Shown here piece after piece: positions 9,657 to 19,114 of a stretch of 64,000 bases of DNA (the stretch's first letter is position 1; each line of letters starts with the position of its first letter). Source of the stretch: Methanosarcina horonobensis HB-1 = JCM 15518 (GTDB lineage: Archaea > Halobacteriota > Methanosarcinia > Methanosarcinales > Methanosarcinaceae). The translations under genes and the position numbers were made by a program. Under the pieces are notes generated by a model. That model saw only the letters and a list, made by a program, of their open reading frames with translations, searched no databases and was not told where the DNA came from. The stretch is taken from NCBI RefSeq assembly GCF_000970285.1, contig NZ_CP009516.1, positions 1,901,036 through 1,965,035 of the forward strand, written 5' to 3'.

Positions 9657-11387
9657 ATGGTACAAACACAAACTTTCGGGCAAATCTGTTTTTTACTGGT
9701 TATTTTAATTTTAATTTCACTCTCCGGGACTGGAATGGCATCAGAATTGCACGTTGGAGCAGGAGAATCCATTCAGAATGCTATAAATGAAGCATCTCCT
9801 GGAGATATTATCCTTGTAGAGTCCGGAAAATTTAATGAAAGTATCTATCTTAACAAGGAAAACTTAACCTTAAAGTCCGCTTCTGGAAATCCTGACAATA
9901 CCATTATTGCGGGAGAAAATGCCGGAAGTTATGTTTTTGAAATAGTTGCCAGCGGTGTAAACGTTAGCGGATTCTCGGTTACTGAAGGTCGATGCGGGAT
10001 CTTTCTCAACAATGTTAGAAACTGCACGATAAGTGATAACAAAATTTCAAACCAGGAAGTAGGAATTTACCTTTTCAAATCCGGCAATAATTTGTTGATC
10101 AACAACATGGTGTATTCAAATCTGGACTGCGGTGTTAAACTGCTTACTTCTCCAGATAACGTAATCTATGGCAATTACTTCAATAATATGGAGAACGCCA
10201 GGGATAATAAGCTCAACACCTGGAACAAAAGCAAAGGCAACTACTGGAGCGATTATGAAGGGACTGACGAAAACGGAGACGGTATAGGGGATACTGCATA
10301 TGCGGTCAATCCTGAAGCCGGTAGTATTGATCACATGCCTTTAATGGAGTATCCTCCGGCTCCCCCGGTACTGCCCAGTGCACGTTTCACTTCAGATGTA
10401 ATAGAAGGATTGACTCCTCTCTCTGTTAGGTTTAAAGATTTTTCCGAAAATGCCACTTCCAGGCTGTGGGAATTCGGAGACGGTAATTCTTCAAGTTATC
10501 CGAGTCCTTTGCATACTTATTTCAGCGAAGGGAACTATGTTGTTTCTCTTACTGTAAGCAATGAGAATGGTAGTGATTCGGCATATGTAACAATAAAAGT
10601 TCTGAACGCTTCCGAACAATCCGGGCCCATACTTCCAGAAGCCGAACTTATTTCCAATAACACAACCGGTCACGTTCCTCTTGTTATAAAGTTTGTCGAC
10701 GTCTCCAAGAATGCAGATTGTGTTACATGGGCCTTTGGGGATGGAAAAACATCCTGCTGTCCGGAGCCTGAGCATACCTTCTGCTGTCCTGGGAATTATA
10801 CAGTATCTCTTACAGCTGAAAACGAAAATGGAAGTTCTTCGACGTGTATAGTCATAACCGTCCAGAAGAATGAAACAGATATGGATGCAGAAGAAAATGC
10901 AGGAGAAGAAAATGCAGGAGAAGAAAATATCGGGAATCCTGAGGTTATTGACAGTACAGAAAAAAAAGGTGGACTGGTAAATCTTATTAAAGAATATGTT
11001 AGCGGTATTTCTGATGAGATAATCGATGACGACAATATAAATACAGAAGCAAATGAGAACTCAGAATCAAATCCTGGCAGTGAAAGCGAGAGTACAAAGA
11101 ATCACAGGATAATTGACAGAGAGGAACTCGAGTCTATAAAAGATTCTGTTGTATCCGGTGCCAGATCAAAGGTTTTTGCAGAAACCGAGATGTCTCTGGA
11201 AAACGAAACTCTCAAGGCTCAGAAAAATATTGAAAGTTTTATGGATAATTCCATACCCGAATCTACAGATAACTCCTTGCCTGAAATAAAGAGAAGAATA
11301 GCCCCCTGGGTTCCCTCATTTCTGGGACTTGCCGGGGCGGTTTTCATAGTTTCCTTGCTGAAAAGAGGCAGAGGAACACGAAAGTAA
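9657..11387 (+). CDS. Secreted beta-helix protein with two PKD domains and C-terminal membrane anchor
   Basis: 576 aa from the ATG at 9657, which has GAGGA five bases upstream (an ATG at 9645 is possible). A signal peptide is followed by a right-handed parallel beta-helix (about 30-200) with NosD-like repeats. Two PKD domains follow: one ending in LWEFGDGNSSSYPSPLHTYF and one in VTWAFGDGKTSCCPEPEHTF. A Glu/Asn/Ser-rich low-complexity stalk contains a tandem EENAGEENAGEEN. A transmembrane segment (PSFLGLAGAVFIVSLL) and basic tail end the protein. This is typical of Methanosarcina surface proteins exposed on the S-layer side. Ligand and function are unknown. The cysteines in the second PKD (SCC, FCC) are unusual. 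Confidence 0.8.
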   Translation: MVQTQTFGQICFLLVILILISLSGTGMASELHVGAGESIQNAINEASPGDIILVESGKFNESIYLNKENLTLKSASGNPDNTIIAGENAGSYVFEIVASGVNVSGFSVTEGRCGIFLNNVRNCTISDNKISNQEVGIYLFKSGNNLLINNMVYSNLDCGVKLLTSPDNVIYGNYFNNMENARDNKLNTWNKSKGNYWSDYEGTDENGDGIGDTAYAVNPEAGSIDHMPLMEYPPAPPVLPSARFTSDVIEGLTPLSVRFKDFSENATSRLWEFGDGNSSSYPSPLHTYFSEGNYVVSLTVSNENGSDSAYVTIKVLNASEQSGPILPEAELISNNTTGHVPLVIKFVDVSKNADCVTWAFGDGKTSCCPEPEHTFCCPGNYTVSLTAENENGSSSTCIVITVQKNETDMDAEENAGEENAGEENIGNPEVIDSTEKKGGLVNLIKEYVSGISDEIIDDDNINTEANENSESNPGSESESTKNHRIIDREELESIKDSVVSGARSKVFAETEMSLENETLKAQKNIESFMDNSIPESTDNSLPEIKRRIAPWVPSFLGLAGAVFIVSLLKRGRGTRK

Positions 11388-11417
11388 CGGATATCCCATC
11401 AGGAAAGGAAGCCAGGA

Positions 11418-12236
11418 TTATAAATTGCAGCCTACAATAAGAGCGACATAATTATTTTCGTGATTTTTTACTTCTTCATGCGTGGCATTTTTTAACCACT
11501 TTTTTCCTCCGTGAACAGCGTGATCTCCACAAATGAAGAAAATGGTTCCTTTCTCTGTACTCTGAAAGATCTCTTCGAGATTCTTATCAATAGCCTTTGC
11601 AGCTTTCTTCATTTCTTTCCAGGATTCTGCCCTGTGGGAATAACGATCAAGAGCTCTGAGGTGTACAGCCAGGATATCGGGCTTTTCCCTGAGAGATTGT
11701 AAAGCATATTCTGTGATCTGACGGTCATAATCAAGTATATCTTCGGAATTCGGAACCCCGTAAAAGTCTTTTATTCTTCCTCTGAAACTCTGAGCTCCTT
11801 CAGTCTCTATCACAGCCGCAGATTTCATGCCTGCCCTGTAAGCCCATTCCATAATGCTCCTCAGTCTTGGATTTTCGGAATTTTTTGCAGTTTCAGTATA
11901 GATATCAGCGGTCGAGTAAATGTTATGCTCTTCAGGGAGATAGCCTGTAAAGATTGAAGCAATTGCTGGAGATGTGATGGTTGCAGGAGACCTGCACTTA
12001 AAAAGAAGCCCGTTTTCAGCAATCTCATGCAGGTTTTTCATTATGGGAGAAAGGTGCCGGTAGAGAGAATAGCCAAGGCTGTCAACAACTATAATTACTG
12101 CACTTTTACAGCCTCTTTCCTTTGCATAATTCTCAACCTCAGGAATTGGCCTCCCCGAAGGCGGAACCATAGGAACTTTCAATAATCTCGAGATCGTAGG
12201 CGCAATGTCGATGGTACTGCATTCCAAAACTTTCAT
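11418..12236 (-). CDS. Alkaline-phosphatase-superfamily hydrolase (type I phosphodiesterase-like)
   Basis: 272 aa without signal peptide, so probably cytoplasmic. The metal-binding core is visible: VIIVVDSLGYSLY near 47-59, the nucleophile-region threonine/serine in SPATITSPAIASIFTG near 82-97, AVHLRALDRYSHRAE near 194-208, and FICGDHAVHGGK near 233-244 (the DH ligands). This set fits the AlkP/phosphoglycerate mutase fold. Substrate is unknown; it could be a nucleotide pyrophosphatase or phosphodiesterase. It is convergent with the preceding surface-protein gene (31 bp between stops). Confidence 0.72.
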   Translation of the reverse strand: MKVLECSTIDIAPTISRLLKVPMVPPSGRPIPEVENYAKERGCKSAVIIVVDSLGYSLYRHLSPIMKNLHEIAENGLLFKCRSPATITSPAIASIFTGYLPEEHNIYSTADIYTETAKNSENPRLRSIMEWAYRAGMKSAAVIETEGAQSFRGRIKDFYGVPNSEDILDYDRQITEYALQSLREKPDILAVHLRALDRYSHRAESWKEMKKAAKAIDKNLEEIFQSTEKGTIFFICGDHAVHGGKKWLKNATHEEVKNHENNYVALIVGCNL

Positions 12237-12748
12237 AACTCTCCCTTATATTATCTGACAGGACAGTTTATATGCGTTTCCCGAATTGCGCCTCGGGAGT
12301 ACGCCGTCCTTTTCGCTTCGCTCAAGAGGACTAATTTATGGGACTAGAAGTGAACTTCACTCAGGCCTACTGAGTCATAAATATTTCTGACCTTTTGACT
12401 CATATAATTATTGTTCATGATACAGGATAATTTCTGTCACGTTCAACGAAGGAGAATGGCTTTGCATACAAAGATGAGAAAAAAGAAAGTAGTGGAAATT
12501 ACCAGAGATAACTGTTAGAAACTCATAAGTAAAAATAACCGGAGACTGAAAAATTAAAAAAATAATTAAACTATATTCTAAAAAATACTTTTTTATTTTT
12601 TTTATTCTTTCTATTCTTGATTATATCTCGTGAGACCAAAATAACGGCTATTGGGACAGAGTTCCGGACATCAGGTAACAATATCAACTAATTAATAAAG
12701 CAGTCCAAAAACATTCTAATTGGAGAAAATGAGTTTGAGGGAGATAAA
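12237..12748. other. Intergenic region between divergent genes
   Basis: No gene. An interrupted inverted repeat TGAGTCA...TGACTCA lies at about 12371-12401. The segment 12550-12620 is very AT-rich and probably carries the promoter of the membrane protein gene at 12749. I see no clear structured RNA. Confidence 0.35.
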
Positions 12749-13438
12749 GTGGATGTGAAAAATGAAGAGTTTTCAGGAGAATTTCCTGAAGAAGGATCTC
12801 CTGAGGAAAAATCTCTTGAAGAGGGATTTCTTGAAGAAGGTGAGGAGTTCTCCGAGCTCATAAAATACACAATCCCAGGATATATTTTAGGGCTACTTGC
12901 AGGGATTTTTCTGGACGTTCAGGGATACCAGCGAAGCCCTGTGGGCCAGTGGCTTGTGAGGACTTTTGCAGGAGAAGGGGAAAGCATTTTTGAGGGGATT
13001 TTCTCAATCCGTCAGCGCCTTCGAAAGGCTGAGGGAAGTATGGCAGAAGCTTACGGCTGGGGGAAGTTCCTCGGGATTGCCTTCCCATGGATTATCGACC
13101 TAGGGAGCCGACTGGCTGGAGTGAACGTTTACGGAGTTGAGGGCTTTTACATTCCGTATTTCTATGCTCTCAGTGACCAGATAGGAGCCAATATCTCAGG
13201 CCTGCTCTTCCTCAAACGTAGAGAGGGGTCATGGAGAGCCGGTTTTTCCGGATATGTACATCATCCGGTCATGCTGGCAAGCTTTTTCGTAATTGTACTT
13301 GTCCCACTCGGATTGCTTGGAGCAAGAATTCTGGGTTTCAGCCCTACAACACAGACCTTCACGGCGCTTGAGACTATTGCTGCAAACCTCTGCTGGGTCC
13401 CGCCGCTTGTTGGATGGTTAAATGAGAAGTACCGCTGA
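12749..13438 (+). CDS. Conserved membrane protein of unknown function
   Basis: 229 aa starting at GTG with GAGGGAG upstream. Residues 1-32 are an acidic Glu/Pro/Ser-rich tract containing [18 protein letters not shown]. About four hydrophobic segments follow (around 42-58, 110-125, 170-190, 205-220). I do not recognise a named family. It resembles uncharacterised Methanosarcina integral membrane proteins. It is followed by the operator region at 13490. Confidence 0.65.
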   Translation: MDVKNEEFSGEFPEEGSPEEKSLEEGFLEEGEEFSELIKYTIPGYILGLLAGIFLDVQGYQRSPVGQWLVRTFAGEGESIFEGIFSIRQRLRKAEGSMAEAYGWGKFLGIAFPWIIDLGSRLAGVNVYGVEGFYIPYFYALSDQIGANISGLLFLKRREGSWRAGFSGYVHHPVMLASFFVIVLVPLGLLGARILGFSPTTQTFTALETIAANLCWVPPLVGWLNEKYR

Positions 13439-13489
13439 ATTTGGAGAAAATATAGCAGTAGCGGTCGAAAGTTATTTATCTCCTCAGGA

Positions 13490-13534
13490 ACTACATATGT
13501 AGTGTAAACACTACATATAGTGCATGTAGTGTTT
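13490..13534. promoter_or_regulatory. Palindromic operator with four alternating half-sites
   Basis: Four copies of a 7-9 bp half-site alternate in orientation: ACTACAT (13490-13496), ATGTAGTGT (13497-13505), ACACTACAT (13508-13516) and ATGTAGTGT (13524-13532). The first pair forms a perfect 14-bp palindrome. The middle pair forms 9-bp arms around AA. The last pair forms 11-bp arms (AAACACTACAT/ATGTAGTGTTT) around a 7-bp spacer. A TATA-like TTATTTAT at about 13472-13479 would place the transcription start inside the array, as expected of a repressor site. The likely ligand is the ArsR-like protein encoded at 14586-14879. Confidence 0.7.
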
Positions 13535-13585
13535 TAGTAAGGTAAATTGAGAAAAAAATAAAAAAACTTGATGAAGGTGAAAGAA

Positions 13586-14077
13586 ATGAAGAAAACAATA
13601 ACGGCAATTCTTCTGGGCATACTCCTGATAAGCGCTTTCGGGGCGGTTGTTGTCAGTGCAGTTGCTTCGAATGATACCGGAATAAGATATGGCTCAGGGC
13701 CCATGCACAGGTGGGCTGCCAGATATACAGATTCAGGATATGGTGCAGGCAATTTCTCGTACTGCCCTTACTACGATGCAGACGGAACAGTAGAACTTGA
13801 AGTTGAAACCATAGATGTGGCTTTTGAAATTGCAAAGGCTGAAATTGATGATGACGTATCCAAAGACAATATCTATCAAATGGGCCGCTGGTGGATTGTC
13901 AACTATGAGGATGAAGACGGAGTATACACTCAGGCAAGGATCGATGCAGTAACAGGTGAGATATATACCGGATATAACGTTCCTGCAGGAGCTCAGGCAG
14001 GCCGGGCAGGCGGTAGATATGGCTGTGGTTCAGGATACGCTCGTGGCTCCGGATACTGTATGGGGTATGGCAGTTAA
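13586..14077 (+). CDS. Secreted Gly/Tyr-rich protein with PepSY-like domain
   Basis: 163 aa from the ATG at 13586, preceded by AGGTGA at good spacing (an ATG at 13571 is possible). A signal peptide (KKTITAILLGILLISAFGAVVVSAVA) is followed by a PepSY-like segment. In it, VAFEIAKAEIDDDVSKDNIYQMGRWWIVNYEDEDG leads into TQARIDAVTGEIYTG. The tail is Gly/Arg/Tyr-rich with two cysteines (GGRYGCGSGYARGSGYCMGYGS). Probably exported. Its promoter carries the four-half-site operator, so it is likely tightly regulated. Function is unknown; metal or redox stress response is a guess. Confidence 0.7.
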   Translation: MKKTITAILLGILLISAFGAVVVSAVASNDTGIRYGSGPMHRWAARYTDSGYGAGNFSYCPYYDADGTVELEVETIDVAFEIAKAEIDDDVSKDNIYQMGRWWIVNYEDEDGVYTQARIDAVTGEIYTGYNVPAGAQAGRAGGRYGCGSGYARGSGYCMGYGS

Positions 14078-14295
14078 GCTACAACTATAACCCATCCTCT
14101 TTTTACTTGTTTTAATTTATCAGGTTGATTCTTCAGGTTTTTATTGTTATATTAGGCTTCTTTTACCGAGTATTTTTTATATTTAAGGTTAAAATGAGTA
14201 TCTTAAGAGAAATTGATAGAACAAGGAAAAACGGATAAGAAAGGAATAAAAATGAACAAAATAGAAAAAATCTGGTTTTTCACGAGGTGAATGTT
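14078..14295. other. Short spacer inside the operator-controlled locus
   Basis: About 215 bp of AT-rich sequence between the secreted-protein gene and the next small gene. T-rich stretches around 14097-14175 could end the first transcript. No half-site of the 13490 operator recurs here. Confidence 0.4.
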
Positions 14296-14511
14296 TTGAA
14301 CGGTATGGGTTACGGCATGTATGGCTCTTTCTGGGGTTTTTTCCTGAACCTTCTCATTATCCTTCTCATTGTGGGCACGGTTATGGTAATGCTTAATAAG
14401 TCCGGTTACATGGCTTCCAGGGACAACGAGCGGCTTGTTAAGATTGAAAAAGACATCGAAGAAATCAAAAAAACCGTTGAATATATAAAGTCCAAACTGG
14501 AAGAGATCTGA
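14296..14511 (+). CDS. Small membrane protein with coiled coil
   Basis: 71 aa from a TTG at 14296 placed just after GAGGTGA (14284-14290); a GTG at 14287 would overlap that ribosome-binding site. One transmembrane helix (FWGFFLNLLIILLIVGTVMVML) is followed by a charged heptad-like helix, KIEKDIEEIKKTVEYIKSKLEEI, typical of a coiled coil. The N-terminal Gly/Met/Tyr residues echo the composition of the upstream secreted protein. It probably belongs to the same regulated locus and may oligomerise at the membrane. Function unknown. Confidence 0.72.
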   Translation: MNGMGYGMYGSFWGFFLNLLIILLIVGTVMVMLNKSGYMASRDNERLVKIEKDIEEIKKTVEYIKSKLEEI

Positions 14512-14585
14512 AGTTTAATATGATTGAAACGAGTTCAGAGAATGTTTCCAGACCGGAAATTGTATAAATCGTGAGGGTGCACCAG

Positions 14586-14879
14586 GTGGAAAAATCACTT
14601 CAGCAAATAGTTGAAATTGGCGAAGCTCTCTCCCATCCCGTAAGGCTAAAACTACTTTACCTGCTGGCTGAGAGAGAGAGGTATGTGTACGAACTCGCCA
14701 AGGATCTGGACCTCTCAAGACAGGTCGTGAACCTGCATTTGAAACGCCTGGAAAAAGCCGGATTTGTTGAGAGTGACCTCAGGCTCGAAGATGATGATAT
14801 GAGGGCAAAGAAGTTTTATCGGCTAAAAGAGTTTGAGGTTTCCCTTTCCATGAAGGATATAAGAAAGCTTTTTGAATAA
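14586..14879 (+). CDS. ArsR-like winged-helix transcriptional regulator
   Basis: 97 aa from the GTG at 14586, preceded by GAGGGTG; GTG codons at 14571 and 14577 are alternatives. The helix-turn-helix ALSHPVRLKLLYLLAERERYVYELAKDLDLSRQVVNLHLKRLEKAGFV is followed by a beta-wing with YRLKEF. It matches ArsR/DUF-type archaeal winged-helix proteins that bind palindromes as dimers. There is no cysteine pair of the classical metal-sensing kind. It ends the locus whose promoter carries four palindromic half-sites, so autoregulation of the locus is the obvious hypothesis. Confidence 0.82.
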   Translation: MEKSLQQIVEIGEALSHPVRLKLLYLLAERERYVYELAKDLDLSRQVVNLHLKRLEKAGFVESDLRLEDDDMRAKKFYRLKEFEVSLSMKDIRKLFE

Positions 14880-15443
14880 ATTTTCAAAACGTTCGCAGTA
14901 AACTTAGTTGCTTGATCTAGACTAGCTTCTCTTGATATTGACTTGTTTTAATTTTGTATGCTCCATCCGGCGCTTTTTTTTGAAAGGCCGCCAGACAAGC
15001 TGTTGGAGACGCTTATATTTGCATGTGGGTTTAAAACCTGTTCCTGAGTTAAGGAAAGGATACTACAGTAAGGAATGGTAATAAAGGACAGGAAGTTCTT
15101 TTATGGATTTTTCCCCTCTTAACCGCATGCTGATTTGCCGATTTTTTTTCTTAATCTTACAGATCAGTTCTGCTCAAAGTGGCACAGGAACAGGAAACTG
15201 GGAGATTCTTTCCCTAATTAGAACAGATCAACCGGTTAATCACACCGGTTACTGATAAGCCACCGTGTTTTTTACACTGCGTTTTTAGGTCAGCGTTATC
15301 AGCATATTTTTTCAAATCTATTTGTTTTTCGGGCAATGACCTGTTTCAGAGATTCATAAATACACTGCCGGGAGATTGCAAAGCAATAAATACAGGGTGG
15401 CGTTGTGTATACCAGACAGAAAGAACGGAAAAAAGGTGCAATT
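14880..15443. other. Leader region of the asparagine synthetase gene
   Basis: No gene is visible. AACCGGTTAATCACACCGGTTA near 15230-15252 holds two copies of ACCGGTTA. The rest is ordinary intergenic sequence. Confidence 0.4.
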
Positions 15444-16919
15444 ATGTGTGGAATAGCTGGAATGCTCGGAACTCCTGACAGTAATATAAATGTAAAGAGA
15501 ATGCTTGCAGCTCTGGGACACAGGGGACCTGATGCCTGCGGAATCCATACTGAAGGAAACCTGAGCATAGGAAACACTCTGCTAAAAATAACAGGAGACA
15601 TGCCCCAGCCGCTTACAGGAACAGGAGCCCTCGTACTTAACGGAGAGATATACAATTTTCGAGAACTTGCGGCTGAAATAGGGATAAAAACCGATTCTGA
15701 TACCGAACTGCTTTTCACACTGATAGAAGCCGGAGTAAAGAAAGGAATCAAACCAATAGATGCTGTTTTTTCAGCCCTTTCAAAAGTAAACGGAGATTAT
15801 GCTCTTGCATATTCCTGCGGAAAAGAGCTTGTACTTGCCAGAGACTCATCAGGAGTAAAGCCTCTTTTTTACTGTTACGGGAAAAGGATAGAAAAGCCAG
15901 AGTTAGTTTTTGCCTCAGAAAAAAAAGCCCTTCTATGTACCGACAGAGAAATAAAATCTTTTCCTCAGGGAGGAGTTATGGGCTTCAATACTGAAAAAGG
16001 GAAAATCGCAGAAAAAGTTGCGGAGAGATCCCTTAAAATAAAACCGCCTGAAAAGAGAATTCCCGCAGAAAAGGAAGCAGTACTTTACCTGAAGGAGGCT
16101 CTTGAAAGAGCTGTAGAACTCAGGCTTACCCCTACTTCAGGAATCGCATTTTCAGGAGGGATTGACAGTACCTTTTTAGCAGCCCTTGCAAAGAGAATTG
16201 ATCCCGATATTGCCCTTTATGCAGTTGGGCTTCCGGATTCCCATGACATTGCCCAGGCAGAGTATGCAGCCGAAGCCATTGGCGTGAAAAGAAACCTGAA
16301 AGTACATTTTCTTTCCCCTGAAGAAATAGAAGCTGCAGTTCCGCAGGTAATTTACGCGACCGAATCTACTGACCCGATGAAGGTTGCAATAGGGCTTCCT
16401 CTTTACATAGCAGCAAAAACTGCAAGAGAAGGCGGGAAGAGAGTCCTCCTCACAGGGCAGGGTGCAGATGAACTCTTTGGAGGGTACAGCAGACATGAAG
16501 GTTTTTTTGAGCAGGGACCTGATGTGCTTGATAAGGAGATTTATTCTGACCTTGAGAACATCTCAACAATCAACCTTGAAAGAGATGATATGGTTACAAT
16601 GGCCAATTCCGTGGAACTCAGGGTGCCTTTTCTTGATAAAGAAGTAATAAGAATCGGACTTGCAATAAATCCGGAGCTGAAGGTCGTGAAAAAAGACGGC
16701 TTATACGCACGAAAATATATTCTCAGGAAGGCAGCAGAAGGCCTGCTCCCCCTGGAGATTCTCTGGAAAGAGAAAAAAGCAATGCAGTACGGGACCGGGG
16801 TCCAGAAAATACTCGACTCGCTTGCCAGGGATTCTGGTTTTTCCAGAAAGCAGGGGAGCCATATAGAAAAATACCTTAAGAAAATCGCTTCAGAAGAAGG
16901 ATTTGAATTAACGAATTAG
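15444..16919 (+). CDS. asnB: Asparagine synthetase, glutamine-hydrolysing type
   Basis: 491 aa. I chose the ATG at 15444 because AAGGTG lies six bases upstream and because the mature enzyme must begin Met-Cys-Gly (MCGIAGMLG), whose cysteine becomes the N-terminal amidase nucleophile. The glutaminase domain (about 1-180) shows HRGPDACG and LNGEIYNFRELA. The synthetase domain shows the ATP-pyrophosphatase loop SGGIDST near 225 and GQGADELFGGY near 338. It transfers the glutamine amide to aspartate through an adenylate. It is shorter than E. coli AsnB but close to archaeal homologues. It is transcribed alone. Confidence 0.9.
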   Translation: MCGIAGMLGTPDSNINVKRMLAALGHRGPDACGIHTEGNLSIGNTLLKITGDMPQPLTGTGALVLNGEIYNFRELAAEIGIKTDSDTELLFTLIEAGVKKGIKPIDAVFSALSKVNGDYALAYSCGKELVLARDSSGVKPLFYCYGKRIEKPELVFASEKKALLCTDREIKSFPQGGVMGFNTEKGKIAEKVAERSLKIKPPEKRIPAEKEAVLYLKEALERAVELRLTPTSGIAFSGGIDSTFLAALAKRIDPDIALYAVGLPDSHDIAQAEYAAEAIGVKRNLKVHFLSPEEIEAAVPQVIYATESTDPMKVAIGLPLYIAAKTAREGGKRVLLTGQGADELFGGYSRHEGFFEQGPDVLDKEIYSDLENISTINLERDDMVTMANSVELRVPFLDKEVIRIGLAINPELKVVKKDGLYARKYILRKAAEGLLPLEILWKEKKAMQYGTGVQKILDSLARDSGFSRKQGSHIEKYLKKIASEEGFELTN

Positions 16920-17432
16920 AAGCAGAACAGAGATTCACGCACAGTTAACTATTAGATAATAGTTTATTAAGAAATGAGGATATTGCCTTAAATAAAATTG
17001 AAAGTATAAAGGCTTAGTTTGAAATCTTTTTTATATGATAACTGACTTAACTAGAGTAATAAGTATAGAAACATAATTGCTAGTAAAAAGCGAATTATTT
17101 TAACTTCGGTAAGAGAAAATACTTGCATAAACAGAAGTTATATAGTTACACACGAAAGAATTTGGTCTGAATCCTGCTTTTTTTAATTAGATTAAGTAAT
17201 CTTTTGCAGGGAAATCCGCCTGGGCTTATTCTGTAGTTGTGAATCTTAGAAGAGTGGATACTGTCTACGAAAATATTGTTGTTCGTGTCAAAAAGAGGCT
17301 AAAAACCTCGTTAGAACCTCTCTTTCTAAAAGTAGAGATTTCCTTTAAAAAATTGACACATTACAGCACAAACTTTTCTTCAGTATACATAAAATATATT
17401 ATACAATATTATATTTGATCCAGGTGGAAGAG
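16920..17432. other. Intergenic region with a TATA-rich promoter
   Basis: No gene. A very TATA-rich segment, AAAATATATTATAC at about 17391-17404, lies 30-40 bp before the start of the next gene and is the likely promoter, implying a short leader. An AGAGG...CCTCT inverted repeat sits at about 17294-17323. Confidence 0.45.
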
Positions 17433-18671
17433 ATGTTAAAGAAAAAATTGGGAATTCTTTTTTTGGCAGGTTGTATTCTTATCTTTGCAAACGCGCATGT
17501 TGCTTTATGTATAAGCTCAGAGCCAGTCGTTTATGTTGCAGGAGATGGAAGTGGTGACTTTAACTGCGATGGAAAAGACGACCATATACAGATAAATGAG
17601 GCCCTTACTTTCGTGGCAGAAAATTCAGCATATACAACTGTGCACCTTGAAGGACCTTTCACGTATGTCATTGATGATACCCTTTTGATAGGCAGCAATA
17701 CGATTCTCGAAGGAGACTCCAGCGCAGTTATAAAGCTCGTTGACGATGCGGGATGGCCTGCATATAAGGGAATTATACAACCTCGAGAAGAGTCAGCTCA
17801 CGAGATTACAATTCAAGGATTTGAAATTGATGGGAACGATGCGAATCAGCCTGTGTCTAATGGAGAGTGTTATTATACAGTGATGCTTTTAGATGGGTGT
17901 ACAAATGTTACTGTTAGGAACATGTATGTTCATGATAGCAATAATGATGGAGTTCGTGTGCTTAACAGAGTATATACAGAAGGTAGCGGTAACATAGACA
18001 TATATAATAACAGATTTTATTGCTGTTGCCACAACAGTGTTTACCTGGCTAAAGTCTCCAGTGCGAATATCCATAACAACGCATTCATTCCTTTCAGCAA
18101 TGATGGAATTACTATAACAGATTCCAATCATATTTCTATTCACGATAATACAATTGATCCAGGTATTTCAACAGGTGGCTGCGGGATACAAATTCAGAAA
18201 GCGGCGTCAATTCCTGCCATGGATAATATAGAGATTTATGGCAACAACATCAGCAATACTAATTTGGCGGGTGTCCTTGTACATGGCTACAACTCTTACC
18301 CGGTTCCTTCAGGCGCACAGAATGTATATATTCACCACAACATAATTTCCGGATGCGGTCAGCACATGGGCTTATCCACTTATTTTGGGGGAGGTATCAA
18401 TGTACAGGGTTTCAGTAACACTACTATTGAAAATAATTTAATTGATGGCTGTTATCATGACGGAATCTCGATGAAAAATGTTTGGTTAATGCCGCCGAAA
18501 TATATGTACAAAACTATCATACGAGACAATGTTGTAACAAACACATTACCAGGGCGGTTGATTTCCGGATCAGGTCATGGCATAAGTATTTATGATACGT
18601 CAATGTACACTGTGTCTCTCGAAAACAACGATGTTTGGAATAATGGTGCCGGAAACTATCTAAACGTTTAA
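17433..18671 (+). CDS. Secreted right-handed parallel beta-helix protein
   Basis: 412 aa from the ATG at 17433, which has AGGTGGA upstream. A signal peptide (KKKLGILFLAGCILIFANAHVALC) precedes a pectate-lyase-like beta-helix with many Asn-ladder turns, for example IQGFEIDGNDAN, VTVRNMYVHDSNNDG, IDIYNNRFYC, SIHDNTIDPG and TIENNLIDGC. There is no membrane anchor or PKD domain, so the protein may be released or held noncovalently. It could be a polysaccharide lyase or hydrolase, but no catalytic residues can be assigned. The codon usage is less GC-rich than neighbouring housekeeping genes. Confidence 0.78.
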   Translation: MLKKKLGILFLAGCILIFANAHVALCISSEPVVYVAGDGSGDFNCDGKDDHIQINEALTFVAENSAYTTVHLEGPFTYVIDDTLLIGSNTILEGDSSAVIKLVDDAGWPAYKGIIQPREESAHEITIQGFEIDGNDANQPVSNGECYYTVMLLDGCTNVTVRNMYVHDSNNDGVRVLNRVYTEGSGNIDIYNNRFYCCCHNSVYLAKVSSANIHNNAFIPFSNDGITITDSNHISIHDNTIDPGISTGGCGIQIQKAASIPAMDNIEIYGNNISNTNLAGVLVHGYNSYPVPSGAQNVYIHHNIISGCGQHMGLSTYFGGGINVQGFSNTTIENNLIDGCYHDGISMKNVWLMPPKYMYKTIIRDNVVTNTLPGRLISGSGHGISIYDTSMYTVSLENNDVWNNGAGNYLNV

Positions 18672-19114
18672 AATGTTACATGGACACAAGTGCAGTAGCA
18701 GTAAATAATTCACAATTTTTCGGTGATTTTGAATTCCCGGTTCTATTCTCTAACTTTTCTTAAGGATTAAGAACCTGGGAATCTTAATCCTTCTTTTGGT
18801 AGGTAAACATAGATCTCATCCGGAAACTCACAGAGTTTGCTTTTAGAATCTTATATCAGAATAACCGATCAAGTTCCTGATATTTAAAAAATTATGAAAA
18901 CTGTTAATGAGCAGAAGTGAGATAGCTTTTGGGATAAGCTCGCAATCATATTTAGTAGTCTCTACATAGTAATATTTTCTAAAGTAACAAATTTTTGGGT
19001 TTCGGATTTTTTTCGGAGAGATCAGGCATAAATCAATAAGTATAAACAGTTTGATGGTTATATTCGGATAGAAAATATTCCATTTGATATATAATCAGTT
19101 CAGGGGGAATTCGA
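18672..19114. other. Intergenic region with a terminator-like hairpin
   Basis: No gene. A perfect 10-bp inverted repeat is described separately at 18762-18792. The rest is AT-rich. The upstream end of the CooC-like gene lies at 19109-19115. Confidence 0.4.
18762..18792 (+). terminator. Hairpin terminator-like inverted repeat
   Basis: AAGGATTAAG (18762-18771) pairs perfectly with CTTAATCCTT (18783-18792) around an 11-base loop and is followed by CTTTTGG. It lies about 90 bp after the stop of the beta-helix gene. Archaeal terminators need only T-runs, so the hairpin may also stabilise the 3' end. Confidence 0.5.
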
